Below, in pieces: positions 1-7,676 of a DNA stretch of 64,000 bases. The notes under the pieces were generated by a model. That model did not search any database. It saw only the letters and a program-made list of their open reading frames with translations, and had not been told where the DNA came from. This stretch comes from Eubacterium sp. AF16-48 (GTDB lineage Bacteria; Bacillota; Clostridia; Lachnospirales; Lachnospiraceae): NCBI RefSeq assembly GCF_003479405.1, contig NZ_QUHB01000011.1, positions 1 through 64,000 of the forward strand, read 5' to 3'. Within the stretch, counting starts at the first letter, position 1; each line of letters opens with the position of its first letter. The position numbers were made by a program, and so were the translations under genes.

Positions 1-235
1 TGCCTTCATCGGCTGAAGGAGATGAAATAAACCAGGAAAAGATTGATTTCATAGGGAATTCCCGGTAGGAAATATGCCTTCATCGGCTGAAAGAGATGAA
101 ATAAACCAGGAAAAGATTGATTTCATAAGAAATTCCCGGTAGGAATTATACCTTCACCGGCTGAAAGAGATGAAATAAACCGGGAAAAGATTGATTTCAT
201 AAGAAATTCCCGGTAGGAAATATGCCTTCATCGGC
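1..235. repeat. 74-bp tandem repeat, about 3.2 copies
   Basis: Units begin at 1, 75, 149 and 223, a constant 74-base step with only a few substitutions. Each unit contains short self-complementary parts: CTTC..GAAG near its start and TGAAAT..ATTTCA in the middle. Reading frames are broken by stops and 74 is not a multiple of 3, so it is not coding. The first copy may begin before the window. Confidence 0.9.
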
Positions 236-247
236 TATATGAAAAAA

Positions 248-284
248 GGCAGTTGAATTGTAAAAAAATTACAATCCAACTGCC
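248..284 (-). terminator. Terminator of the AI-2E permease gene
   Basis: Near-perfect hairpin with arms 248-263 and 269-284 (GGCAGTTG..CAACTGCC outer part). On the minus strand it is followed by a run of six T (242-247), placing it downstream of the minus-strand permease gene. Confidence 0.85.
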
Positions 285-359
285 ACAATCTACAAGTTCA
301 CAATCTACAAGTTCACAATCTACAAGTTCACAATCTACCAATTCACAATCTACCAATTC
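285..359. repeat. 15-bp tandem repeat, five copies
   Basis: Five head-to-tail 15-base units (ACAATCTACAAGTTC) start at 285, 300, 315, 330 and 345. The last two share the same two substitutions. It lies between the terminator hairpin and the end of the permease gene. Confidence 0.9.
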
Positions 360-395
360 TTACATCCCCCGGCTTCTTGTATCATTATCTGTATT

Positions 396-1673
396 TTAAT
401 CTTCCGATTTAGTTTCTTCCTTATTACTATTCTTATTCTTGTTCTTATCCTTATCCTTCCCTTTGCGGACCTTTTCATTTTTAATAACCGGCAAATTAAT
501 ATTTTTCTCGGCAAGTTTCTCGTTTACATGGTCTTCCATTAATCCGGTAATAACGGCAACACAAGGAACACCAAGCAACATACCGGGAACACCTGCAAGC
601 CATCCACCTAAAGTAATGGCAAATATTATCCACAGCGGACGCATACCTGTGGAATCTCCCAGAATTTTTGGACCAATAACATTTCCGTCAAGCTGCTGAA
701 TAACAATAATCAGTATGCCAAATATGAGACCACTTTGAAGAGAGTAAATGCACAAAAGAAGGGCACTTGGAATTCCCCCAAGGAAAGGGCCAAAGTATGG
801 AATCATATTGGTAATGCACACAATGATACTTACTAAAAGGGCACACTCGGCAAAACCGGAAACATTAAAAAGGCTGATTATTATCATGCTAATAAAAGTT
901 AAAATCCCGATAATAAGGGAATCAATCATTTTGCCATCAAAAAAGTCCATGAAAATTCTTAGAGACCTTTTAATAATATTCCATATCTTGTTGGCACGCT
1001 CATATTTAAAAGTAGCAAAAACAATACGTTTAATTCCACGTATCTGCATTTTCTTATCAATAAGAAGATAGCAGGAAACGATAATTGCAACAATAAGATT
1101 AAATACAAATTTAATAACAGTAACACCGGTTACAACAATGGTAGTGGTGATATTTTTTATAAAATCACTAAGAAAACTTTGCAGAGTTGAATCGGCACTG
1201 GTTATGGTATCCTGTATATATTTAAGATCCAAATCCGGGTACTTTTCCGATAGTCTGTTTAAAAAGTCCATAATGGAATTAGCCCATGAAGGCATTTTCT
1301 CCAAAAGCTGGTTCAAACTGTCAATTAATTCAGGAATAAGAACAGTAAGTCCCAAAGCTGTTGCGCTTAAAACAATGCCATAAGATACAAAAATTGCCAA
1401 CATTCTGTTTAAAGCATCATTTTTTATATGGAAAAACTTTTTGAATACCTTTTTTCGCATCCAGGAAACTAACGGATTAATAAGGAAAGCAATAAGTATT
1501 CCTATTAAAAAAGGTGACATGGCAGATAAGAATGCGTTGAGAGTGGCTGAAGTTGACTCCCAAAAGAAAACGGCGCGCACTAAAACCGCCATAATAAATA
1601 CAGATACGATGCAGTAAATTGCAATGGTAAAATATCTGCTGTTGACTTCAAATTTATTTTTTTTATTGTCCAT
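396..1673 (-). CDS. AI-2E family permease
   Basis: 425-residue polytopic membrane protein of the AI-2E/YdiK permease family (PF01594). Hydrophobic segments lie at about 16-34, 45-70, 95-115, 185-205 and several more before residue 375, around a large central extracytoplasmic segment. The C-terminal half carries the family-typical PYFGPFLGGIPS and WLAGVPGMLLGVP stretches. The C-terminus is a Lys/Asp/Asn-rich hydrophilic tail (KGKDKDKNKNKN). An SD-like GGAGAA precedes the ATG by a short spacer. It stands alone. The transported substrate is unknown; the family name comes from one member and other members are cation exporters or uncharacterised. Confidence 0.88.
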   Translation of the reverse strand: MDNKKNKFEVNSRYFTIAIYCIVSVFIMAVLVRAVFFWESTSATLNAFLSAMSPFLIGILIAFLINPLVSWMRKKVFKKFFHIKNDALNRMLAIFVSYGIVLSATALGLTVLIPELIDSLNQLLEKMPSWANSIMDFLNRLSEKYPDLDLKYIQDTITSADSTLQSFLSDFIKNITTTIVVTGVTVIKFVFNLIVAIIVSCYLLIDKKMQIRGIKRIVFATFKYERANKIWNIIKRSLRIFMDFFDGKMIDSLIIGILTFISMIIISLFNVSGFAECALLVSIIVCITNMIPYFGPFLGGIPSALLLCIYSLQSGLIFGILIIVIQQLDGNVIGPKILGDSTGMRPLWIIFAITLGGWLAGVPGMLLGVPCVAVITGLMEDHVNEKLAEKNINLPVIKNEKVRKGKDKDKNKNKNSNKEETKSED

Positions 1674-1897
1674 AAAACTTTTTCTCCTAAAAGCATAAAT
1701 TCATAATTGTAAGTATCTATTTGAACATTATAAATAGTATAAAAATAAAAAACAATAATTATAGGAAGAAATATTTGTAAAGAAATAAAAAAACTTAAAA
1801 AATCCGTAAAAGTAAGACGATTAATTTTTAAGGAGACACACGTGTGTACCTATGAAGGAATATAATTAGGGCATAAAATCAAAGGAGGAAAGAAATA

Positions 1898-2332
1898 ATG
1901 AAAAAATGTCCAAAATGCGGAAAGGAAGTAATGGATAACATTAACGTGTGTACAGCTTGCGGAGCAAAAATAACAGAAAGCAAAGTCAAGGTGGAAAAGA
2001 AGGAGACAACTCCGGCTTACGGCGTTATCACGGGGGTTTTAGCCATAGCAGGCATTTACCTGATAGCAAATGTATGGTCACTTTTAGGAGCGTTGGTGTA
2101 TTTTGTGGGCTTTGGGATGGCATTATCAGAAATTAAAAAAGACAAGGATTTTTCAGATAAGAATTTCGGAGATTTTGCAAAAAAAAGTTTTAAAAAACAG
2201 AACATTCTGAAAAAAGGAATCCCTGCAATAGTGGTTGTAATAATGCCATTGGTAGTAGCTTATGGAATTTACGGATGGATTATATTGGATTCCGTAAGAA
2301 CAGCACAGCATATAACAGATTTGATAATGTAG
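1898..2332 (+). CDS. Zinc-ribbon membrane protein
   Basis: 144 residues. The N-terminus holds a compact zinc ribbon with two CxxC knuckles (CPKCGKE at 4-10 and CTACGAK at about 18-24). A charged linker follows, then two long hydrophobic segments at about 40-75 and 105-128. A strong AAAGGAGG site precedes the ATG. The next gene starts 13 bases after the stop, so the two are probably co-transcribed. Family: zinc_ribbon_2-type membrane protein, function unknown. The zinc-ribbon call is read directly from the cysteines; any role with the neighbour is inference. Confidence 0.75.
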   Translation: MKKCPKCGKEVMDNINVCTACGAKITESKVKVEKKETTPAYGVITGVLAIAGIYLIANVWSLLGALVYFVGFGMALSEIKKDKDFSDKNFGDFAKKSFKKQNILKKGIPAIVVVIMPLVVAYGIYGWIILDSVRTAQHITDLIM

Positions 2333-2345
2333 GGAAGGTGAAAAA

Positions 2346-3056
2346 ATGGGATTGTTTGGAAATGACAAAATAGATGGAATGTTTGAAAAAGCCAAGGAAA
2401 CATTAAAAGACACTACCGACAAAACAAAGAAAGCCTTTGCGGAATCCTCGGAGCAGATGAAACAGCATAATGCAGAGAGTAAAAACATGAAGGCACCTGT
2501 GGAGGGAGCAATAATCCGCTATGGTGTTACATATAATGGAGGTTTGGCAAAATATCCTAAGGCTCAGTCAGGGGAGATAGGGTTAAATGTTTTGGAGGAC
2601 TGTTTTTATTTGAAACCTACAATGACAACGGTGGAGTGGTTTGAGGAAATGGCAATTCCATACGAAAAAATAAAAAAACTTGAAATAGTAGAAAGAAAAA
2701 TAAGCAATGCAGAATGGCTTTTAAGTAGTTCACGTTCTGATATGAAAGCCATGGAGCAAAAAAATAACATTGAAATATCCTACATAGACAGCGATAACAA
2801 GAATCAGTTAATACGTTTGGAAATGCTAACGGGAGTAAGTATATACGGACAGGCTGGAAAATGCGTGGAATTTATGGACGTGCTAAGGCAAAACGACATT
2901 CCGGACAAATTCATAAAGGAAACAACCCAAAATACCACGGAAGCACAGGTGGATGTACTAGGGCAGATAGAAAAATTATCTGAATTAAAAGAAAAGGGGA
3001 TATTAAGTGATGAAGAATTTAATAGCAAGAAGAAGGAATTGTTGAAAAAGCTGTAA
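2346..3056 (+). CDS. SHOCT-domain protein
   Basis: 236-residue soluble protein. Residues 1-45 are Lys/Glu-rich and probably helical. The middle (about 55-185) looks like a PH-like beta domain. The last 30 residues form a SHOCT motif (IEKLSELKEKGILSDEEF), a short helical oligomerisation module found at protein ends. A ribosome site (GGAAGGTG) precedes the ATG. It follows the zinc-ribbon gene by 13 bases. No enzymatic motif is visible. The SHOCT call is solid; the overall role is unknown. Confidence 0.75.
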   Translation: MGLFGNDKIDGMFEKAKETLKDTTDKTKKAFAESSEQMKQHNAESKNMKAPVEGAIIRYGVTYNGGLAKYPKAQSGEIGLNVLEDCFYLKPTMTTVEWFEEMAIPYEKIKKLEIVERKISNAEWLLSSSRSDMKAMEQKNNIEISYIDSDNKNQLIRLEMLTGVSIYGQAGKCVEFMDVLRQNDIPDKFIKETTQNTTEAQVDVLGQIEKLSELKEKGILSDEEFNSKKKELLKKL

Positions 3057-3164
3057 TAACCGTTAAAAAATTGGAAATAATAACTGCTAAATGAGAAAAT
3101 AACAGTGATTTTTTGTGGCAAATCACAAAAAAGAAAATAAAATGAAGAAAATGTAAAAAATTAC

Positions 3165-3193
3165 TTGAAATTATTAAAAAACTGTTATATAAT
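3165..3193 (+). promoter_or_regulatory. Sigma-A promoter of tRNA-Lys
   Basis: TTGAAA (3165-3170), 17-base spacer, TATAAT (3188-3193), about 38 bases before the mature tRNA. Near-consensus. Confidence 0.8.
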
Positions 3194-3230
3194 AGCATTC
3201 GTTCCGTTAAAGAACAAAGACATAGGTTTT

Positions 3231-3303
3231 GCGCCTCTAGCTCATTTGGTAGAGCACCTGACTCTTAATCAGGGTGTGCAGGGTTCGAGCCCCTGGAGGC
3301 GCA
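3231..3303 (+). tRNA. tRNA-Lys (anticodon CTT)
   Basis: A 73-base cloverleaf. The acceptor arms GCGCCTC (3231-3237) and GAGGCGC (3296-3302) pair fully, with discriminator A3303. The anticodon stem CCTGA/TCAGG encloses the loop CTCTTAA, giving anticodon CTT for the AAG lysine codon. The T-loop GTTCGAGC is canonical. The 3' CCA is not encoded, so it must be added after transcription. Confidence 0.97.
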
Positions 3304-3365
3304 CTTGCGGGTACCGTTTCGGACATTAAATTGCCTGGGGTGGTACTTTTTTTGTGCGTTAGCAA

Positions 3366-3583
3366 TGAGTCACATAAAAAAACATCATATATAACGGCCT
3401 GTATGCTTGCATACAAGACGTTATATATGATGTTTTTGATGCGGCGAATGCCGCATCAGCGAGATGAAGCGAAGCGAAATCGAGCTGAATGTGACTCATA
3501 AAAGTAGTGGGTAGGAAGCGGCGAATGCCGCATCAGCAAGATGAAGCGAAGCGAAATCGAGCTGAGTGTGACTCATAAAAGTA
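3366..3583. repeat. Composite inverted/direct repeat element
   Basis: Three nested structures. (1) A 19-bp perfect inverted repeat, arms 3378-3396 and 3419-3437, with a smaller TATGC/GCATA stem in the loop. (2) Two 66-base direct copies, 3441-3506 and 3518-3583, each opening with the hairpin GCGGC-gaat-GCCGC and ending in GTGACTCATAAAAGTA. (3) ATGAGTCACAT at 3366 is the reverse complement of ATGTGACTCAT at 3489-3499. It looks like a small non-coding repeat family, possibly mobile. Confidence 0.8.
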
Positions 3584-3603
3584 ATAAGAAAGAGTTTCAA
3601 ACA

Positions 3604-4425
3604 ATGAAGAAAAAGATAGTGATTGCTTTAGTTACAATAATACTTTTAATTTTGGCGTCAAATATAGTCATACATACTCATTTAAATAAAAGTTTATTTC
3701 AGTTTTTCTTTTCAAATAATGAAAATCAGGAAAGTATTGTTAAAAAAATATTAACACAGGGAAATCAGAAAATAGAAATTGATAATTATATTATTTCTCT
3801 AGAAGAAAGCTTATGCGAAAAGAATACACAATTGGGGTATTTAGTATTCTCAATTTGCGATAAAAATGGTAACAAAGTTGAATCTAATATAAATGACTAT
3901 AATAAGACCATAAAATCATTTGGAAAAGACGGACGATTTATATTTGAATATGAAGCATCGGGGACTTTTAATAAGTATGCAGAATATGCAAATAATAAAT
4001 TATTTGTTTATGCATCATTTGACATTAGCACAAATGATTCAGAAAATATAGATTTAAATAATTGTATTAAAATAATTGATACAAAAGAAAAGGTTAATAA
4101 CGAATATAGACAATATACTTTCGATTTAAAATTTAGTGATAATTGTAGAAAATATAAATATAATGATAATATTTTATATGTTTCACCTTTAGGATTAAGA
4201 CTTCTAACAAACAATGAAATGACTGATTTGAATGTTGTTATAAAGGGCGAAAATGATAACATTATCAAAAGTCTTAGCAATAATGATAATATGTTTAGTA
4301 AATCCGGTTGTAAATTTAACGGTACAACCAAAGTTCAATACACTAATCAATTTGATGATTTAATCGATTTAGGTATGATAAGAAATGTTTACATTAATGA
4401 AGAAGAGCTTGTAGAAATTAAATAA
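3604..4425 (+). CDS. Membrane-anchored protein of unknown function
   Basis: 273 residues from the ATG at 3604. An in-frame ATG at 3541 lies inside the direct repeat and would add a tail encoded by repeat sequence, so I reject it. The N-terminus (MKKKIVIALVTIILLILA) is a signal anchor; the rest is extracytoplasmic, Asn/Lys-rich and beta-rich. From about residue 55 it is clearly related to the next protein: both carry an NQKI-(E/L)-IDxY segment, a GYLVF stretch and a late SPLG motif. I do not recognise the family. The AT content is higher than in the housekeeping genes, consistent with accessory DNA. Confidence 0.6.
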   Translation: MKKKIVIALVTIILLILASNIVIHTHLNKSLFQFFFSNNENQESIVKKILTQGNQKIEIDNYIISLEESLCEKNTQLGYLVFSICDKNGNKVESNINDYNKTIKSFGKDGRFIFEYEASGTFNKYAEYANNKLFVYASFDISTNDSENIDLNNCIKIIDTKEKVNNEYRQYTFDLKFSDNCRKYKYNDNILYVSPLGLRLLTNNEMTDLNVVIKGENDNIIKSLSNNDNMFSKSGCKFNGTTKVQYTNQFDDLIDLGMIRNVYINEEELVEIK

Positions 4426-4457
4426 GTTTACTACAAAACTATGAGGCAAATAGCTTA

Positions 4458-5147
4458 ATGGATTATAATAATCAAAAGATTTTAATCGATGATTATACCA
4501 TTTTGCTAAGACAAACGTTATGGGATAAAAAAACAGGAATTGGCTATTTGGTTTTTGAAATTACAAAGAAAGATTCAAAACCGGAGATTAAATTAAACAA
4601 GTTTGGACAATGCATAGGATTGGGATTTGGTGAAAATGACAGGTTTAGCATCGAGAATACGTCATCTGGAAATAGAAAATATGAGTATATAGGGAATAGT
4701 CTTTATGCATACATATCGTATACTGTTGATATTAGTAAGCAGGATGATTGCAAAATATATATATTCGATAGAAAAAATGGAGATTATGAAGATTGTGCAA
4801 AAAAATATTCTTTTGAATTAAAAGAAACAACAAATGTAAAGGAATATAATTATAGTAATAATAAAATCATTATTTCACCTTTAGGAATGGCAATAGAGAA
4901 CAATGAGAAACATGGTAGTTCAAATAGTTTAAGTGAACCAAAAATAAAGATTGTTTTTTATCTGAAAGATGGCAGAAAAAAAGAAGTTTTTAACACCACA
5001 ACAGGATTAGAAACCGAAGGTTTAGGGGAAATTCATAGATATACTAAGGATAAAGGTTATTATAATATGTATCAGGTCGTATTCAAAAAAATATTCGACA
5101 TTGAAAAGATAGATAAAATTGAATTTAACGGAGTAGTTATAAGTTAA
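4458..5147 (+). CDS. Paralogue of the preceding protein, no anchor
   Basis: 229 residues. It aligns from its first residues with the extracytoplasmic part of the preceding gene (NQKILIDDYTILLRQTLWD, GIGYLVFEI, IISPLGMAI) but has no signal peptide or membrane anchor. Only a weak ribosome site precedes the ATG. It may be a tandem duplicate that lost its 5' end. An IS3-family element begins about 25 bases after its stop. Function unknown; whether it is expressed is uncertain. Confidence 0.5.
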   Translation: MDYNNQKILIDDYTILLRQTLWDKKTGIGYLVFEITKKDSKPEIKLNKFGQCIGLGFGENDRFSIENTSSGNRKYEYIGNSLYAYISYTVDISKQDDCKIYIFDRKNGDYEDCAKKYSFELKETTNVKEYNYSNNKIIISPLGMAIENNEKHGSSNSLSEPKIKIVFYLKDGRKKEVFNTTTGLETEGLGEIHRYTKDKGYYNMYQVVFKKIFDIEKIDKIEFNGVVIS

Positions 5148-5232
5148 AATTGTTAAGAACCCTCTAGCGTAGGGTAGTTGTCACCCACCTCCCAAACTGA
5201 TATGATAAGTATCAGAAGGACAGGTGATTGCT

Positions 5233-5739
5233 ATGAGTTATAACAAATATCCAAAGGAAATGAAGGAAGCCATAATAGCAAGAATGCTTGAAGGTGATGA
5301 AACCGTAACAGACATCCAGCGAGATACAGGAGTAGGGATCAATACTTTGTACAGATGGAGAGATCAGGCTAAGCATCAAAAGGGCTTATCAGCAACAACA
5401 AAATATAAGAATGCAGATAAATGGAGCAGTCAGGATAAGTTCATGGTTGTTCTTGAAACTGCAAATTTAACAGAGATAGAGTTTTCGGAGCATTGCCGTG
5501 AAAAAGGTGTTGATCCGGAGCAGGTTAAAGAATGGAAAGAGGCTTGTATAAACGCAAATGATAACGCAAGGGAAAAAGGCACACAGGCAGGCAAAGAACT
5601 CCGCGCAGAACGTAAAGAAAAGGAAAAGTTAGAAAAAGAGCTTGCCAGAAAAGAAAAGGCATTGGCTGGAGCAGCTGCATTATTAGTGCTACGAAAAAAA
5701 GCAGATGCGATTTGGGGAACGGACGAAGAGGACGAATGA
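5233..5739 (+). CDS. IS3-family transposase OrfA
   Basis: 168 residues from ATG 5233 (AGAAGGA upstream; an in-frame GTG at 5224 sits too close to that site). The N-terminal helix-turn-helix (VTDIQRDTGVGINTLYRWRD, about residues 25-44) binds the IS ends. The C-terminal 50 residues are Lys/Glu/Arg-rich and heptad-like (RAERKEKEKLEKELARKEKA), as expected for the IS3 leucine-zipper region. Seven A residues at 5694-5700 sit in frame as A-AAA-AAA, a candidate -1 slippage site. The stop overlaps the OrfB start as ATGA. Confidence 0.88.
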   Translation: MSYNKYPKEMKEAIIARMLEGDETVTDIQRDTGVGINTLYRWRDQAKHQKGLSATTKYKNADKWSSQDKFMVVLETANLTEIEFSEHCREKGVDPEQVKEWKEACINANDNAREKGTQAGKELRAERKEKEKLEKELARKEKALAGAAALLVLRKKADAIWGTDEEDE

Positions 5740-6809
5740 TCAACGCTTCAGATCGCAGACAAGCAGTAGAGTTGATCAAAGAAACAGTAGATTCAGGAGC
5801 AGCATTGTGTAAAGCATGCGCAGAGCTTGGAATCAGTAAACGAACATATAACCGCTGGAAGAATACAGACAGTGATTATATAGACAAACGCACGATATGT
5901 GCAAGACCAGAGCCGGCGAATAAACTGACTATGGAAGAAAAAGAGAAGATATTAGATGTATGTAATTCTGAAGAGTTTGCATCAAAAACACCAAGTGAGA
6001 TTGTTCCAATACTTGCAGACAGAGGAAGCTATATAGCAAGCGAAAGTACATTTTACAAAGTGTTAAAGGAAGCAAAACAGTTGACTCATAGAGGACGGGA
6101 GCAACGGAAACATAAGAGACCAATATCAATCCACAAGGCAACGGGAGCCAATCAGGTTTGGATGTGGGATATCACATACTTAAATGGACCAATCAAAGGA
6201 AAGCATTATTATCTGTATATGTTTTCGGATTTATACAGCAGAAAGATTGTTGGTTGGGAAGTTTGGGAAAGTGAAGACGCAAAGCATGCAAGTGAATTGG
6301 TGAAACGAATTTATCGGGATGAAAAGATATATATCAGAAATATGCAGAAAGAGTCATTGGTGCTACATTCTGATAATGGAAGTCCGATGAAGGGAGCAAC
6401 AATGTTGGAAACATTGTATGCACTGGGAATTACACCATCGAAAAGCAGACCTCGGGTAAGTAATGATAATCCATATGCAGAGAGTTTGTTTAAGAAATTA
6501 AAATATGTGCCGAATTTTCAGCCTCAAGGTTTTGCCACACTGACGGAAGCGAGATTGTGGGTAAAGCGATTTGTGGAATGGTACGATAATGAACATCGTC
6601 ACAGTGGGATAAACTATGTGACACCATCACAGAGACATATGGGATTGGATCAGGAAATTTTAAGGAAGCGAAAAGAGGTTTACGAAAAAGCGAAAGAAAG
6701 ACATCTAGAAAGATGGGCAAGAGAAACCAGAGACTGGAGTTTTTCAGAAGAAGAATGGCTAAATCCAAGACAGGAAGCAGAAACGAAAAAAGAGACAAAA
6801 GTCTCGTGA
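5736..6809 (+). CDS. IS3-family transposase OrfB (DDE integrase)
   Basis: 357 residues from ATG 5736, which overlaps the OrfA stop. The frame is also open back to the A7 run at 5694, so an OrfA-OrfB fusion by -1 frameshifting is possible. An N-terminal helix-turn-helix region (LGISKRTYNRWKN) precedes an rve-type catalytic core. Catalytic acidic residues are visible in WMWDITYLNG, LHSDNGSP and NPYAESLFKKLKY (D, D, E). The C-terminal NYVTPSQRHMG is typical of the family. Full length, no frame damage. Confidence 0.92.
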   Translation: MINASDRRQAVELIKETVDSGAALCKACAELGISKRTYNRWKNTDSDYIDKRTICARPEPANKLTMEEKEKILDVCNSEEFASKTPSEIVPILADRGSYIASESTFYKVLKEAKQLTHRGREQRKHKRPISIHKATGANQVWMWDITYLNGPIKGKHYYLYMFSDLYSRKIVGWEVWESEDAKHASELVKRIYRDEKIYIRNMQKESLVLHSDNGSPMKGATMLETLYALGITPSKSRPRVSNDNPYAESLFKKLKYVPNFQPQGFATLTEARLWVKRFVEWYDNEHRHSGINYVTPSQRHMGLDQEILRKRKEVYEKAKERHLERWARETRDWSFSEEEWLNPRQEAETKKETKVS

Positions 6810-6921
6810 AATTAAAAGAAAGGAAAATCGGGTAGGGTGACAACCACCCGAAAAAATTCTGGGGAGGCTGTAAAGGAAGTTGGAATTACGTATATGTAGA
6901 ATTATCAAAGTAGGAGCATAT

Positions 6922-7317
6922 ATGAAAAGAGTAGGTTTATTAATAGGTTCTATTGCCATACTTATTGTATTGGGAATGATATTTTGTTCAAAAATGACCG
7001 ATACAAAGGTATTACATATTTCTCGTGAAGATGTAACTCGTATTTATATTGTTGATGGAAATACAGGAAATATTACAGACGTTGAAGAGAATTATTTTGG
7101 TGAAATGTATGAAGCAATAGATAGTTTGAAATTAAGTAATAAAATGAAAGTTGACAGTACGGGCTGGAATAAAAAAATAGTTATATGTGGTGATAATAAT
7201 GCAGAGGAGTTAGTCATTAACACACCTACAAAAATAATCTTGTCTGGATATTTTTATGATATAGATTCAGAGCAAGGAGAAAAAATAATGAACATCGTTA
7301 ATAAATTTTCAAAATAA
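6922..7317 (+). CDS. Small membrane-anchored protein, unknown
   Basis: 131 residues from ATG 6922, which has TAGGAG 6-8 bases upstream; an earlier in-frame start at 6880 lacks a ribosome site. One N-terminal hydrophobic segment (VGLLIGSIAILIVLGMIF) anchors a small alpha/beta domain outside the membrane, with two stretches of about 10 residues resembling strands (VLHISREDVTRIYIVDG, KIVICGDNN). It lies just behind the IS element. I do not recognise the family. Confidence 0.55.
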   Translation: MKRVGLLIGSIAILIVLGMIFCSKMTDTKVLHISREDVTRIYIVDGNTGNITDVEENYFGEMYEAIDSLKLSNKMKVDSTGWNKKIVICGDNNAEELVINTPTKIILSGYFYDIDSEQGEKIMNIVNKFSK

Positions 7318-7344
7318 AATATTTTAAATGGTGAGTAGAGTAAA

Positions 7345-7398
7345 ATGTTACATCTTCAAAATATAAATAAAGTATATGGCATTGCCTGTAATTCCTAG
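7345..7398 (+). pseudogene. Remnant of an ABC-transporter ATPase start
   Basis: A 17-codon frame reads MLHLQNINKVYG and then breaks off into an unrelated IACNS and stop. The first 12 residues match the usual opening of ABC ATPases (MLxLxNIxKxYG), but the Walker A region and everything after are missing. I read it as the 5' scar of a deleted or displaced transporter gene. Confidence 0.5.
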
Positions 7399-7418
7399 TA
7401 AACATGAACAAATCTTAT

Positions 7419-7522
7419 TGTGTACTCTTTCTCAGAGGTAGATCCTATGTGGATAGCAGTCCCTTTGGACGGAAGTCTTGCAGACGGCAGGTGTACAAAA
7501 TTGAAATTTGTACACCTGTTTT
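7419..7522 (+). ncRNA. Candidate multi-hairpin RNA ending in a terminator
   Basis: Successive small stems: CTC/GAG near 7426-7438, ATCC-tatgt-GGAT (7442-7454), GTCC-cttt-GGAC (7459-7470) and GTCT-tgc-AGAC (7475-7485). A strong terminator follows, GGTGTACAAA (7490-7499) with TTTGTACACC (7507-7516), then TGTTTTA. It precedes a DUF6273-like lipoprotein gene by about 155 bases. It could be a leader/attenuator or an independent small RNA. It matches no RNA class I can name. Confidence 0.45.
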
Positions 7523-7676
7523 ACTTACGAGATACGTTTTCGGTAACATAGAATAAAATAAAACTCAAGTATTGTATTATTGAATTAATTATTTATAATA
7601 TGCATTATTGTACCAATACATAAATAAGCAACTGCAAATTGTTGGAATAGTTTTGCTCAAATGGAGGAAAGAGAAA

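Larger units (their letters stand above)
5172..6849 (+). mobile_element. IS3-family insertion sequence, about 1.68 kb
   Basis: Two overlapping transposase frames are bounded by 15-bp terminal inverted repeats with one mismatch: GGGTAGTTGTCACCC at 5172-5186 and GGGTGACAACCACCC at 6835-6849. OrfA is a helix-turn-helix protein and OrfB a DDE integrase, the classical IS3 layout. I see no convincing target duplication next to the repeats, so the exact outer ends may differ by a few bases. Both frames are intact, so the copy may be active. Confidence 0.85.

Noticed and set aside
1..359. Possible CRISPR array
   Set aside because: The repeats are directly tandem with no unique spacers and no cas genes are nearby.
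439..1383. Plus-strand frames opposite the AI-2E permease
   Set aside because: Shadows of a real membrane-protein gene, without ribosome sites.
3110..3134. Hairpin TTTTTTGTG/CACAAAAAA as terminator of the SHOCT gene
   Set aside because: It is followed by A rather than T on the plus strand and has a weak A-T stem.
3541..3603. Upstream in-frame start for the anchored protein at 3604
   Set aside because: It lies inside a 66-base direct repeat, has no suitable ribosome site and would put a charged tail before the signal anchor.
7459..7490. Glutamine-riboswitch-like GGACGGAAGT
   Set aside because: Only a short string match; the rest of the glnA RNA core is missing.
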